Positions 46,297 through 55,420 of a stretch of DNA of 64,000 nucleotides are shown here, one piece after another. Under the pieces are notes generated by a model that saw only the letters and a list, made by a program, of their open reading frames with translations, was not told the origin of the DNA and ran no database searches. Position 1 is the first letter of the stretch; each line of letters begins with the position of its first letter. The stretch comes from Gammaproteobacteria bacterium. GTDB lineage: Bacteria > Pseudomonadota > Gammaproteobacteria > SZUA-152. The stretch is taken from assembly GCA_032250735.1 (NCBI GenBank), contig JAVVEP010000001.1, forward strand, positions 124,001 to 188,000. Direction: 5' to 3'. A program made the translations under genes and the position numbers.

Positions 46297-46686
46297 GGCG
46301 CGGTTTTTTCGTAGCGTTTTGTGCCTTAAAAACACCCCCCCCCACCAGGTACTCCACAAAATCCCGGCCTGAGGCCCCAAAATTCCCACGCGCATAATCG
46401 CCTGCGTTTTATTTTCCCGGCGGATGGATGCGGCATGGATCACCGGCCGCGCTGCCAGGGGCGCGGGTCGTGCCGTTTCGCCACACCCTTACCTGCTTAT
46501 CTGTCGCCATCTGGTATTGGGTCGAGGGGCGGGCAGATTGCCTGACAGTCAAATAACCGATAAAATCCGTCAACTTTTTTTGCGTGGATTGATGGTCTTG
46601 CGCAGCCGTGCGGATGCATGTCACAGGCCGATCACGTGTGATCGGCCTGTGTTTTTTCAACCCTTTTACAGACGAGATTGAAGATT
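46297..46686. other. Intergenic region and leader upstream of the class V aminotransferase
   Basis: No gene is seen in these 390 bases. It includes a run of nine C (46335-46343), and a strong hairpin terminator near its right end (listed separately). No known riboswitch consensus was recognised. Confidence 0.45.
46623..46657 (+). terminator. Hairpin with T tract in the aminotransferase leader
   Basis: ACAGGCCGATCAC and GTGATCGGCCTGT form a 13-bp perfect inverted repeat with a 2-base centre, followed by G and T6. It lies only 30 bases before the start codon of the next gene, so it is either a terminator for upstream transcription or an attenuator. Confidence 0.75.
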
Positions 46687-47880
46687 ATGGCGACTGATGC
46701 CCCCACTATTACGACATTTATCCCGCCAGTGCGCACCCTCATGGGCCCCGGCCCGTCAGACGTCCATCCGCGCATCCTCAATGCCATGGCGCGGCCCACC
46801 ATTGGGCATCTGGATCCGCAGTTTGTGGCGCTCATGGACGAGATGAAGACCCTGTTGCAATATGCCTTTCAGACCGAAAATCCGCTGACCATCCCGGTCT
46901 CCGCCCCCGGTTCGGCCGGTATGGAGACCTGTTTCGTGAACCTGGTGGAGCCCGGCGACACGGTGGTGGTGTGCCAGAACGGGGTGTTTGGTGGGCGGAT
47001 GAAGGAGAACGTCGAGCGCTGTGGCGCAATCCCGGTGATGGTGGAAGACGACTGGGGCATGCCGGTGGACCCGAACAGGCTGGAAGAGGTGCTGAAGGCC
47101 CACCCCGAGGCGACCACGGTGGCCTTTGTGCATGCGGAGACCTCCACGGGCGCGCAGTCAGACGCCGAAACGCTTACCCGGATCGCCCATCAGCACGGCT
47201 GCCTGGTGATTGTGGATGCGGTGACCTCGCTAGGCGGCACCCCCATCCGGGTGGATGAGTGGGGGATCGATGCCATCTATTCGGGCTCGCAAAAGTGCCT
47301 GTCCTGTACCCCGGGCCTGTCGCCGGTGAGCTTCAGCGAGGCTGCCATCGCCCGTATCAAGGGCCGCAAGACCAAGGTGCAGAGCTGGTTTATGGACCTG
47401 AATCTGATGATGGGTTACTGGGGTGAGGGCGCCAAGCGCGCCTATCACCACACCGCGCCGGTCAACACCCTGTATGGCCTGCACGAGGCGCTGGTGATCC
47501 TGCAGGATGAGGGGTTGGAACAGGCCTGGGCCCGCCATCAGGCGAATCACCTGGCCCTGCGTTCCGGTATCGAGGCCATGGGCCTGAGCTTTGTGGTGCC
47601 CGAGGCGGCGCGCCTGCCCCAGCTCAATGCCGTGACCATCCCGGCGGGTGTGGACGAGGCCGCCGTGCGCGGGCGTCTGCTCAACCAGTTCAATCTGGAG
47701 ATCGGCGCCGGCCTGGGCGCCCTGGCCGGCAAGGTCTGGCGCATCGGCCTGATGGGCCACGCCTCCAGCGCCAAGAACGTGATGTTCTGTCTGGGCGCGC
47801 TGGATACCGTGTTGACCGACATGGGCGCCCCCATCGACAGCGGCGTGGCGGTGGCGGCGGCGCAGGGCGCGCTGAGCTAA
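46687..47880 (+). CDS. Class V aminotransferase, alanine/serine-glyoxylate type
   Basis: A 397-residue PLP enzyme related to alanine-glyoxylate and serine-glyoxylate aminotransferases. Evidence: [14 protein letters not shown] at the start, [37 protein letters not shown] and the PLP lysine K203 in [16 protein letters not shown]. It would make glycine from glyoxylate, or link serine/phosphonate metabolism; the donor is not determined. ATG 46687 gives the normal N-terminus. It has its own terminator at 47901. Confidence 0.9.
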   Translation: MATDAPTITTFIPPVRTLMGPGPSDVHPRILNAMARPTIGHLDPQFVALMDEMKTLLQYAFQTENPLTIPVSAPGSAGMETCFVNLVEPGDTVVVCQNGVFGGRMKENVERCGAIPVMVEDDWGMPVDPNRLEEVLKAHPEATTVAFVHAETSTGAQSDAETLTRIAHQHGCLVIVDAVTSLGGTPIRVDEWGIDAIYSGSQKCLSCTPGLSPVSFSEAAIARIKGRKTKVQSWFMDLNLMMGYWGEGAKRAYHHTAPVNTLYGLHEALVILQDEGLEQAWARHQANHLALRSGIEAMGLSFVVPEAARLPQLNAVTIPAGVDEAAVRGRLLNQFNLEIGAGLGALAGKVWRIGLMGHASSAKNVMFCLGALDTVLTDMGAPIDSGVAVAAAQGALS

Positions 47881-47898
47881 GGCAGATTTAAGGTAGTT

Positions 47899-47925
47899 GA
47901 AAAGGGGCCTTCGGGCCCTTTTTTT
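47899..47925 (+). terminator. Rho-independent terminator after the aminotransferase
   Basis: AAAGGGGCC-TTCG-GGCCCTTT with a TTCG-type loop and a following T run. Confidence 0.85.
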
Positions 47926-48198
47926 GTGGGCCGTCTCCAGGCCCTCTTTAGGTGCCGGAGTAACGGAATAGCGGCGACGTCCCGGTCAACGGGGCGCCTC
48001 TCGGGGGGGGTGACGCGCTGGCCGGCGAGGATTTCTACTGGCTTGTCTTTATTCAAGTTTCCGCAGGATACGCCGAACAGATAACAAGATCAGTGCCGCC
48101 CCTGTGAGGGCGGTGTGATCGGGCGCGCCACTAGCAGTCGTCTGGTGGTGCGATGAATGAAAGCGGATAAAAAATAGCCACCGGTGGGGCAGACAGCC
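47926..48198. other. Intergenic region upstream of the TonB receptor gene
   Basis: No gene is visible. The sequence includes a G8 run near 48003-48010 and GC-rich hairpin potential. I looked for a cobalamin riboswitch or Fur box and found no convincing match. Confidence 0.4.
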
Positions 48199-50292
48199 AT
48201 GAATAGACATTTTGGAAGGGAAACGAGGCGGGCGGGGTGGGGCATCATCCTGCTGCTGAACCTGTGGATACCCTGGAGCGTGCAGGCGGCGGATGCCGAG
48301 CTGGACGCCGCCCTGCAGGACCTGCTGGGGGTGCTGGATCAGGAGACCAAGATCGCCACCCGCACCAAGATGAACATCGACTTCGTGCCGGGCATGGTCT
48401 CGGTGCTGTATGGAGAGGACCTGGTCGATCGCGGGGTGCGGGATGCGGGCGAGGCGCTGGCGCTGATCCCCGGTATCGAGCTGTCCATGTCCACCGATGG
48501 CACCATGCTGGTGTTTGTGCGCGGCGTGGGCTCGGTATTTGCCTCGGGCAAGATCAAGGTGATGCTCAACGGGGTGGCGTTTAACTCTACCCTGAGTGTG
48601 GCCAGCACTGCGCTGTCCATTCCCACCGATCAGATTCAACGCATCGAGGTGATCCGTGGGCCGGGTTCGACCATCTATGGCGAGTTCGCCTACAGCGGGG
48701 TGGTCAATATCATCACCCGCAAGCAACAGGACCAGGCCTTCGTGCGTTACAGCGATCTGGGGCAGGCGACCCTGGGCGCGGTGTTGACCCAGGGCCGGCC
48801 GGGTGAAGACTGGCATACCAGTCTCAGTGTCTCCGCCACCAATATGGACGGCGACAATGTGGAGTCCGGCCCGGATGTGCTGCGAAATTTCCCGGCCCTG
48901 ACCCAGGCGCCCGGGGAGACCAATGAGCGAGAGGTCGATCGCGCCCTGTTATTGCACACCCGTTATCGGGCTTTCGACTTTTCGGCCCAGTGGTCAAGGG
49001 TGGAGAGCGGGGATCACTTCGGTATCGCGCACGCCCTGCCGGGGCAGGGCCAGGAGCTGATCCGTAAGGTCGATATGCTGGCAGTGGACGGCGGCTGGGA
49101 TTTTTCGCGGGGTCAGCATATTGAGGGGCGGGTCACGGCGGGCTGGCTGGATTACAGCCTGGATTCGGGACTGCATCAGATTTATCCGCCCGGGTTTGGC
49201 GGGCCAGGGGTGTTTCCCAATGGCGTGATCGCCAGCCCCAATCACGAAGAGCGAAAATACCATGCGGGGCTGGAGCTGAACTACAGCGGCATCGAGGATC
49301 ACGAGTTCCTGCTGGGGATGGACTGGTCGTATACCGAGCAGGGCGATGTGTATGCCGAGCGTAACTACAATCCGCTAACCTTTACGCCCATACCACTGGC
49401 GAAATACACCGGGGACGAAAACTGGTTGGGAGAAGACCTGGAGCGCCGCCTGTGGGCCGTGTTTGTCCAGGACCAGTTTGCCGCCAGCGAGCGGTTGACC
49501 ATCACCGCCGGCCTGCGTTTCGACAGCTATGACGACGTGGGTCACGCCACCAGCCCGCGCCTGGCCGCGGTGTATCAGTTGTCGGAACAGCAAACGCTGA
49601 AGGTGCAATATGCCAGCGCCTTTCGACCGCCCACCTTTCTGGAGACAGCCACAAAAAACAATCCCATTGTGGCAGGCAATCCCGACATCGAGTCGGAGAC
49701 CATCGACACCTTCGAGCTGGGTTATATTTTCAATAACGGCATCACCGTGGGCAGGGCGACCCTGTTCTATGGTGATCTCCACGACCTGATCGTGATCGAC
49801 ACTGCGGCGGTGCCGAACACCTACACCAATGCCGGCGAGGTCCACATTAGCGGTGCCGAGCTCGAGTACGCACGCAAACTGGGCACCCGTTTCAAGATCG
49901 ACGCCAATCTGACCCTGCAACAAATGCACAACAACGCGAATGACAAGCCGCTGCCGGATGTGGCGGGGCGGTTGGCCAACCTGGGCCTGATCTATCAACC
50001 CAGCCGCAAATACAGCATCGCCGGCCAATACCGTTATGTGGGCGAACGGCAGCGCGCCCCCGGCGATCCGCGTGACAATCTCGATAGCTATCAGACCGTC
50101 GATGTGACCGCCACGGCCAGAAACGTCGTGGCGGAAATGACGATCCGTGGCGGGATAAAAAACCTGTTCGACGCCGATGTCGTGTATCCCTCGCCATTAA
50201 CCAATTTTGGCGGTTCGGTGATTCCCACCTATCCCGAGGATTATCCGCGACCGGGCAGGGAGTACTGGCTACAGATGGATGTGCGTTTCTAA
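48199..50292 (+). CDS. TonB-dependent receptor
   Basis: A 697-residue outer-membrane protein. After a signal peptide (IILLLNLWIPWSVQAADA) comes the plug domain (about 50-165: VPGMVSVLYGEDLVDRGVRDAGEALALIPGIE, VIRGPGSTIYGEFAYSGVVNIITRK), then a 22-strand-type barrel ending in EYWLQMDVRF with the final phenylalanine. The ligand is unknown. Start ATG 48199 gives the signal peptide; a GTG at 48184 is possible. It precedes a YfiR-like gene by 36 bases and a histidine kinase, which suggests a sensing rather than only a transport role. Confidence 0.93.
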   Translation: MNRHFGRETRRAGWGIILLLNLWIPWSVQAADAELDAALQDLLGVLDQETKIATRTKMNIDFVPGMVSVLYGEDLVDRGVRDAGEALALIPGIELSMSTDGTMLVFVRGVGSVFASGKIKVMLNGVAFNSTLSVASTALSIPTDQIQRIEVIRGPGSTIYGEFAYSGVVNIITRKQQDQAFVRYSDLGQATLGAVLTQGRPGEDWHTSLSVSATNMDGDNVESGPDVLRNFPALTQAPGETNEREVDRALLLHTRYRAFDFSAQWSRVESGDHFGIAHALPGQGQELIRKVDMLAVDGGWDFSRGQHIEGRVTAGWLDYSLDSGLHQIYPPGFGGPGVFPNGVIASPNHEERKYHAGLELNYSGIEDHEFLLGMDWSYTEQGDVYAERNYNPLTFTPIPLAKYTGDENWLGEDLERRLWAVFVQDQFAASERLTITAGLRFDSYDDVGHATSPRLAAVYQLSEQQTLKVQYASAFRPPTFLETATKNNPIVAGNPDIESETIDTFELGYIFNNGITVGRATLFYGDLHDLIVIDTAAVPNTYTNAGEVHISGAELEYARKLGTRFKIDANLTLQQMHNNANDKPLPDVAGRLANLGLIYQPSRKYSIAGQYRYVGERQRAPGDPRDNLDSYQTVDVTATARNVVAEMTIRGGIKNLFDADVVYPSPLTNFGGSVIPTYPEDYPRPGREYWLQMDVRF

Positions 50293-50328
50293 TGGCGACA
50301 ATGACGGCAAGAGGACGAGAAGAGACCC

Positions 50329-50904
50329 GTGCATAGGTATAGGTACATAAGTCGACTGCTGGCGTTCGCCCTGCTGGTGCTGCAGGGTCTCGTGCTGGGC
50401 GCGAACCTGTTTGCCGACGAGGCTGAGCAACGTCGCGTGGAGATATCGATGTCGATATTTCCACGCATTGTGGCGGTGGACAACGATTTTCGAAACAAGC
50501 TGATGGAAGGAAACCGGGCACAGCTGATGTTTGTGTACGACAAGGATGCCCGGTATGCACAGAAGCTGGCGGAGCAGATCAAAAATGACAGCGACAATAT
50601 CGGTGGCATGGCTGTGGAAACAGCCGTCGTGAATGTCGCCGACGAGTTGTCGGCAACATCGCCGCCGACGGCCATCTTTATTACGGAAAAATTGACTGAT
50701 GCCAAGCTGCAGACGGTGATGGAATTTGCCAATGCAACACAGCGGCTGGTGTTTTCGCCATTTTTGGGAGATGTGGAACGCGGCGTAACCGTTGGCATCT
50801 CGGTAACGAATCGCGTCAAACCCTTTTTTAATCTGCCTGCCTTGCGCACCTCGAAGGTGACGATCAATGCCCTGCTGATGAAAATGTCGAAACGACATGA
50901 GTAG
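50329..50904 (+). CDS. YfiR-like (DUF4154-type) periplasmic protein
   Basis: A 191-residue protein with a signal peptide (LLAFALLVLQGLVLGANLFA). The mature part, VEISMSIFPRIVAVDNDFRNKLMEGNRAQLMFVYDKD ... FITEKLTDAKLQTVMEFANATQRLVFSPFLGDVERGVTVGISV, has the layout of YfiR/DUF4154 proteins, which bind sensor proteins in the periplasm. The match is moderate. GTG 50329 is the likely start. It overlaps the following kinase gene by eight bases and so is translationally coupled to it. Confidence 0.72.
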   Translation: MHRYRYISRLLAFALLVLQGLVLGANLFADEAEQRRVEISMSIFPRIVAVDNDFRNKLMEGNRAQLMFVYDKDARYAQKLAEQIKNDSDNIGGMAVETAVVNVADELSATSPPTAIFITEKLTDAKLQTVMEFANATQRLVFSPFLGDVERGVTVGISVTNRVKPFFNLPALRTSKVTINALLMKMSKRHE

Positions 50905-52822
50905 TGTTTTCTCCCGACTGACGACCCGTGTCTCGCTTGCCATGGTGCTGGTCGTGGCCCTGAGCATGGCGATGCTGGTCCGGCACTGGATCTATGTCAC
51001 GGCACCGACCCTGAAGGCAGCCGAGCAGACCAAGGCGGAATTGCTGGTGACGCCGTACACCCAGTTGCTGGAAACGGCGGTGGATACGAATAATCAAAAA
51101 CACCTGGAAGCTATTCTGAATCAGCTGATTGTGCTGGAGGATCCCACCTACAAGCAGCCGATCGTGGTGGGCCTGAAAGTCACTCTGATGGATGGAACCG
51201 TGTTTGATCGACGCAATAAGGTGTCGGCGGACTCCGTGCCGTTTCATGCAGAGTCACCGATATTCTCGCCAACCACAATGCACTTACTGGGCAGTGTAGA
51301 GCTTGAATATAACGATGCCTTTTACAAGCGGGTCATCGATGAGGTCTGGTGGGAGGTGGTCTGGTCGATTGGTCTGGCGTTTCTGCTGCTGATTGCCATG
51401 GAGCTGTGGGTGCGCCGATTGCTGAATCCCATGACCGAACTCTCCAATCGACTGGCAACGCTGAATATCGATTCACAGGTGGCCCTGCCGCCTGCCGGGC
51501 GTTCCATGAGCAGTGAAATACGCCAGGTATGGAGTGCGCTGGATCTGCTGTTTGCACGACTGCGTCAGCGCGACCGGGCCCTGGAGAGGGAGCATGCCGC
51601 GGCTCAGCACGCCTTGCAGGCGAAGCTGGATGCGGAGGCGGTGAGCAAGGAGAAGAGCCAGTTTCTGGCCAATATGAGCCACGAATTGCGTACCCCATTG
51701 AATGCCATTATCGGCTATAGCGAGATGCTGTATGAAGAGGTGGGCGCCTCCGGTAATGCGGAAATGGCGGGAGATCTGGTGCGCATTGTCAGCTCGGGAC
51801 GACATCTCCTTTCATTGATCAGTGATGTGCTGGATCTGTCGAAGATCGAGGCAGGCAAAATGCAGTTATATCTTGATGGCTATGGATTAAGACAGTTGGT
51901 GGATGATGTCGTTGTCAATGTTAAACCCATGATCGCCGCCAACGGCAATACGCTTTCGGTGGAGTGCGATAGCGACATCGGTAGCATCTATGCCGATATT
52001 CCGAAGTTGAAACAGGCGCTTATTAATCTCATGGGTAATGCTGCAAAGTTCACCCACGCGGGCAACATTAGCCTAAGTGTTGAGCGTGTAGCTGGCGCAG
52101 GTGTGGAGTGGATAGTGTTTCGGGTGGCGGATACCGGGATTGGTATCAGCGATGAGCAGAAGAATATCCTGTTTAAGGCGTTTACGCAGGCAGATGAATC
52201 GACCACCCGTGAATATGGTGGCACGGGTCTGGGGCTGACGATCAGTCGCAGTGTCTGTCGTCTGATGGGTGGGGATATCACGGTGGAGAGTCAGCAGGGC
52301 AAAGGCTCCACGTTTACGATAAAAGTCCCTGCCACCGTTGAGGAACCGCATGCGACAGAAAGCGGGGTTGGTCGGCCTGTCGCTGAAAAAAAGTCCGTGT
52401 CCAATGATGGCGAGTGCAGAAATGTCGATGCGCAGCGGGCGCGGCAACCAATGATTCTGGTGATCGATAATGATCCCTTTATGCCGGACCTGCTGGAGCG
52501 GTCGCTGGATGAAGACGGTTATTGTGTTGAGGTTGTCGACAACGGAAAGGCAGGCCTTGAGCGGGCCATGGAATTGATGCCCGACCTGATTTTGCTGGAT
52601 GTGGTGCTGCCCGGTGTCGGCGGCTGGTCAATATTGTCACAGTTAAAGGATGAGCCATTGCTGGCGTCTATCCCGGTGATTATGCATAGCATGATCGATG
52701 AGCGCGCAACCGCGATGAGCCTGGGCGCGGCCGATTATATTATCAAGCCCGCGGACCACGCTACGTTGGTGGAATGCATCAATAGAAATCTACAGGCTCC
52801 GGGAGGCCCCCGTAATGCGTGA
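50897..52822 (+). CDS. Hybrid sensor histidine kinase with C-terminal receiver
   Basis: A 641-residue inner-membrane kinase: transmembrane helices at about 13-30 and 152-172, a periplasmic loop between them, a HAMP-like linker, HisKA with H262 (FLANMSHELRTPLNAIIG), HATPase with NLMGNAAKFTHAG, VADTGIGIS and GGTGLGLTISRS, then a receiver with D568 (LILLDVVLPGVGGW) and KPAD. The gene overlaps the YfiR-like gene, so the periplasmic loop probably receives its signal from that protein. Output is likely the HD-GYP regulator downstream. Confidence 0.95.
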   Translation: MSSVFSRLTTRVSLAMVLVVALSMAMLVRHWIYVTAPTLKAAEQTKAELLVTPYTQLLETAVDTNNQKHLEAILNQLIVLEDPTYKQPIVVGLKVTLMDGTVFDRRNKVSADSVPFHAESPIFSPTTMHLLGSVELEYNDAFYKRVIDEVWWEVVWSIGLAFLLLIAMELWVRRLLNPMTELSNRLATLNIDSQVALPPAGRSMSSEIRQVWSALDLLFARLRQRDRALEREHAAAQHALQAKLDAEAVSKEKSQFLANMSHELRTPLNAIIGYSEMLYEEVGASGNAEMAGDLVRIVSSGRHLLSLISDVLDLSKIEAGKMQLYLDGYGLRQLVDDVVVNVKPMIAANGNTLSVECDSDIGSIYADIPKLKQALINLMGNAAKFTHAGNISLSVERVAGAGVEWIVFRVADTGIGISDEQKNILFKAFTQADESTTREYGGTGLGLTISRSVCRLMGGDITVESQQGKGSTFTIKVPATVEEPHATESGVGRPVAEKKSVSNDGECRNVDAQRARQPMILVIDNDPFMPDLLERSLDEDGYCVEVVDNGKAGLERAMELMPDLILLDVVLPGVGGWSILSQLKDEPLLASIPVIMHSMIDERATAMSLGAADYIIKPADHATLVECINRNLQAPGGPRNA

Positions 52823-52879
52823 TGGGTGGTGTCTCGAACGTGAGTATTCTGGTTTTGGGTTTTCAGGGGTGAGTTTGTA

Positions 52880-54025
52880 ATGAGTATGGCTAGACAGGAT
52901 ATGATTCTGGGAAACGATGCGTCATTTTCAGTATTGATTGTTGACGATAATGAAATGAACCGGGACCTGCTGATGCGCCGCCTGGGGGATTGCGGCTTTC
53001 AGTTGGCCACGGCGGAAAATGGCAAGGATGCACTGGTGATGATGCGTCAACAGGCGTTTGATCTGGTGTTGCTGGATATCATGATGCCAGTGATGGATGG
53101 CTACGAGACCCTGGAACTGATACAGAAGGATGAGCTGCTGCGGCGCATCCCGGTAATTATGATCACTGCGCTGGATGATGTGGATTGTGCGGTGCGCTGT
53201 ATCGAGATGGGCGCGGTGGATTATGTGACCAAACCCTTTAATGCGGTGTTGCTGAAGGCGCGCGTCGGCGCGAGTCTGGAGCGTAAGCGCCTGAGTGATC
53301 AGGAGCAGCGCCATAGACTGGAGATTGAGCACAGTAATCAGCATTTATCCGAGGAGGTGCGGGCCAAGATCCGCGAAATCTCCCGCTCGCAGTTGGCGGC
53401 GATTTTCGCCATGTCAAAACTGGCGGAGTCTCGCGACCCGGAAACCGGTGAACACCTTGAGCGTATGCGCGAGTATTGCCGCTTGCTGTCTGAACAATTG
53501 AGCCGGATGCCAAAGTATCGATCGATTATTGATCGTGAGTTTGTCGAAAATATTTATGCGGCCAGCCCCCTGCATGACATCGGCAAGGTTGGGATTGAGG
53601 ACCGCGTGTTGCTGAAGCCGGGGTCCCTAACCGACGCCGAATGGATGCTGATGAAGCAGCATCCCATCATTGGCGCGGAGACCCTGCGTGAGGTGGATCG
53701 GCAGCACCCGGGTAATGCCTTCATTCATACCGGGATCGATATCGCGGAAAGCCATCATGAAAAATGGGACGGCTCTGGTTATCCCTACGGGCGGTCCGGT
53801 GAGGAGATTCCCCTGGTGGCGCGCATACTTGCCCTGGGTGACGTGTATGATGCGCTTACCTCAAAGCGTTGTTACAAGGATGCCTTCAGTCACCAAAAGA
53901 GCCGCGACATTATTGCACAGGGCAGTGGCAGCCATTTTGACCCGGATGTGGTGCTGGCCTTCTTCGAGACGGAGGATGAGTTTATGAAGGTGAGAATGAA
54001 TTTCAAGGATGCCGATCAGGACTGA
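52880..54025 (+). CDS. HD-GYP response regulator (c-di-GMP phosphodiesterase)
   Basis: A 381-residue two-domain regulator. The receiver (about 17-132) has the phosphorylation site D66 in LLDIMMPVMDG and KPFN. A helical linker leads to an HD-GYP domain (about 170-370) with H232-D233 in PLHDIGKVGIEDRVLLKPG, HHEKWDGSGYPYG and the downstream LALGDVYDALTSKR. The metal and GYP residues are complete, so c-di-GMP hydrolysis is likely. It lies 57 bases after the kinase. Confidence 0.95.
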   Translation: MSMARQDMILGNDASFSVLIVDDNEMNRDLLMRRLGDCGFQLATAENGKDALVMMRQQAFDLVLLDIMMPVMDGYETLELIQKDELLRRIPVIMITALDDVDCAVRCIEMGAVDYVTKPFNAVLLKARVGASLERKRLSDQEQRHRLEIEHSNQHLSEEVRAKIREISRSQLAAIFAMSKLAESRDPETGEHLERMREYCRLLSEQLSRMPKYRSIIDREFVENIYAASPLHDIGKVGIEDRVLLKPGSLTDAEWMLMKQHPIIGAETLREVDRQHPGNAFIHTGIDIAESHHEKWDGSGYPYGRSGEEIPLVARILALGDVYDALTSKRCYKDAFSHQKSRDIIAQGSGSHFDPDVVLAFFETEDEFMKVRMNFKDADQD

Positions 54026-54102
54026 TAGCGGGGATTGTTATTAACAGCAGTTATCTTGTGTAGGACAGCATGCAAATAAGAATGCAAATTAAAGGAGACA
54101 TA

Positions 54103-54471
54103 ATGATGTCGAAAGTGTTATTGGTGGAAGACAATGAGATGAATCGTGACATGTTGTCGCGACGCCTGGAGCGAAAGGGTTTTGAGGTGGTGTTTGCGCA
54201 AGACGGCAGCGTTGCCGTGGAGCTGGCCAGCTCGGAACAGCCGGCACTGATCTTGATGGATATGAGTCTGCCGGTCATGGATGGTTGGGAGGCGACGCGC
54301 CGCATCAAGGCGAATCCCGCGACCCAGGGCATCCCGGTTATTGCCCTCACGGCCCACGCGATGGCGGGGGATAAGGAAAAGGCGATGGAGGCGGGGTGTG
54401 AGGATTACGATACAAAGCCCGTAGATTTTCCACGGTTACTGGGCAAGATTGAATCCCTGATTGGCGGTTGA
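54103..54471 (+). CDS. Single-domain response regulator
   Basis: A 122-residue lone receiver with D53 in LILMDMSLPVMDGWEA, the switch threonine in VIALTAHAM and KPVD. With no output domain it may act as a phosphate shuttle or sink, like DivK/CheY-type proteins. Its first 30 residues (VLLVEDNEMNRDMLSRRLERKGFEV) closely echo the receiver of the HD-GYP neighbour. AAAGGAG precedes ATG 54103; ATG 54106 is also possible. Confidence 0.92.
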   Translation: MMSKVLLVEDNEMNRDMLSRRLERKGFEVVFAQDGSVAVELASSEQPALILMDMSLPVMDGWEATRRIKANPATQGIPVIALTAHAMAGDKEKAMEAGCEDYDTKPVDFPRLLGKIESLIGG

Positions 54472-54759
54472 AAAGGCACGTCCCCCGGTGCGCTACAGAG
54501 GCCGTATATCGCATTTAATGTTATTGCTATACGTTATTGGGCAGGTAACGGTTTTCTGTTTACAAAGAAAAGCCAAGGTTGGTAAGATCCTGCTCAGGGT
54601 TTTAGGTCTGGATGTCACGACTTCGGGTATGTCGAATCAGTGAGCACCGACAGGCGAAGATGCGGGTAAGCCACCGTTTTACTGGTCTATCGTCGCCGTA
54701 ACGTTGGCATGAACGCCGTCTTAGTGAAGAGCGTTTGTTAAGTGTAGTAAGGGGATAAC

Positions 54760-55221
54760 ATGCTGTCTGAAAATCGCACCATTCCGGAACGTCGCGCCCG
54801 TTCACATCAGGAAATCAATGATCTGGTTGAAACCCGCACCGGCGCACTGGCGCTATACAGTGAGCTGGCCTCCCGGCAGCCCTTCAAGCCCGAGCAGGAT
54901 ACACAACGCCTATTGCAGACTTTCTGCGAATCCCTGATTGATTACACGGCCAGCGCCCATTTCCAGCTGTATCGGCATATTGATGAAGATCGCGAACGCC
55001 GCCAGCCGATTCGCTCCATCGCCGATGAGGTCTATCCCAACATCTCCAATATTACCCAGCAGATCCTCGACTTCAACGACAAGTATGACTGCGAAGACCA
55101 CTGTGGTGACTTCAGTCATCTGGCCCATGACCTGTCCGACCTCGGTGAAAAACTGGCGGACCGTATCGAGCTTGAAGACCGCCTGATCGCGCTATTGTCC
55201 TCGCCGCGTAGCAACGGCTGA
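54760..55221 (+). CDS. rsd: Regulator of sigma D (Rsd/AlgQ family)
   Basis: A 153-residue helical-bundle protein. The family core LLQTFCESLIDYTASAHFQLYRHI, the middle ITQQILDFNDKYD and the end DLSDLGEKLADRIELEDRLI are present. Rsd binds sigma-70 domain 4 and shifts polymerase to other sigma factors in slow growth; AlgQ is the Pseudomonas version. AAGGGG lies before ATG 54760. A hairpin terminator follows. Confidence 0.88.
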   Translation: MLSENRTIPERRARSHQEINDLVETRTGALALYSELASRQPFKPEQDTQRLLQTFCESLIDYTASAHFQLYRHIDEDRERRQPIRSIADEVYPNISNITQQILDFNDKYDCEDHCGDFSHLAHDLSDLGEKLADRIELEDRLIALLSSPRSNG

Positions 55222-55260
55222 TTGCCTTTTTGACGCACCTTAGGGTGGCTTGAAACAGGG

Positions 55261-55288
55261 CCTCTGAAACGGGGTCTCTGAAACGATC
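55261..55288. repeat. 14-bp direct repeat x2 after rsd
   Basis: CCTCTGAAACGGGG and TCTCTGAAACGATC, preceded by a further diverged GCTTGAAACAGG. It lies between the rsd stop and its terminator. Confidence 0.7.
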
Positions 55289-55294
55289 GATTGA

Positions 55295-55321
55295 GTGCCG
55301 CGAAATAGCGGCATTTTTTTT
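55295..55321 (+). terminator. Rho-independent terminator after rsd
   Basis: TGCCGC and GCGGCA pair around a six-base loop and are followed by eight T. Confidence 0.88.
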
Positions 55322-55373
55322 GCCGATGTGATTTTGGACGAAAACGTTTTTGGGCGATGAAGGCCTGCCGATC

Positions 55374-55420
55374 TATCTTTTCCGGCCTATCTCTTCCGGC
55401 CTATCTCTTCCGGTCTATCT
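55374..55420. repeat. 14-bp tandem repeat x3.4 touching the stop of the outer-membrane-like gene
   Basis: TATCTTTTCCGGCC, TATCTCTTCCGGCC, TATCTCTTCCGGTC and a partial TATCT. The minus-strand gene's TAG stop (55415-55417) falls inside the array. Confidence 0.92.

Noticed and set aside
46297-46686. Glycine riboswitch in front of the aminotransferase gene.
   Set aside because: No tandem aptamer core could be matched by eye; only the terminator hairpin is supported.
47926-48198. Cobalamin riboswitch before the TonB receptor, suggested by AGGTGCC and CGCCACTAGCAG.
   Set aside because: The B12-box core and the conserved spacing of the other paired elements are missing.
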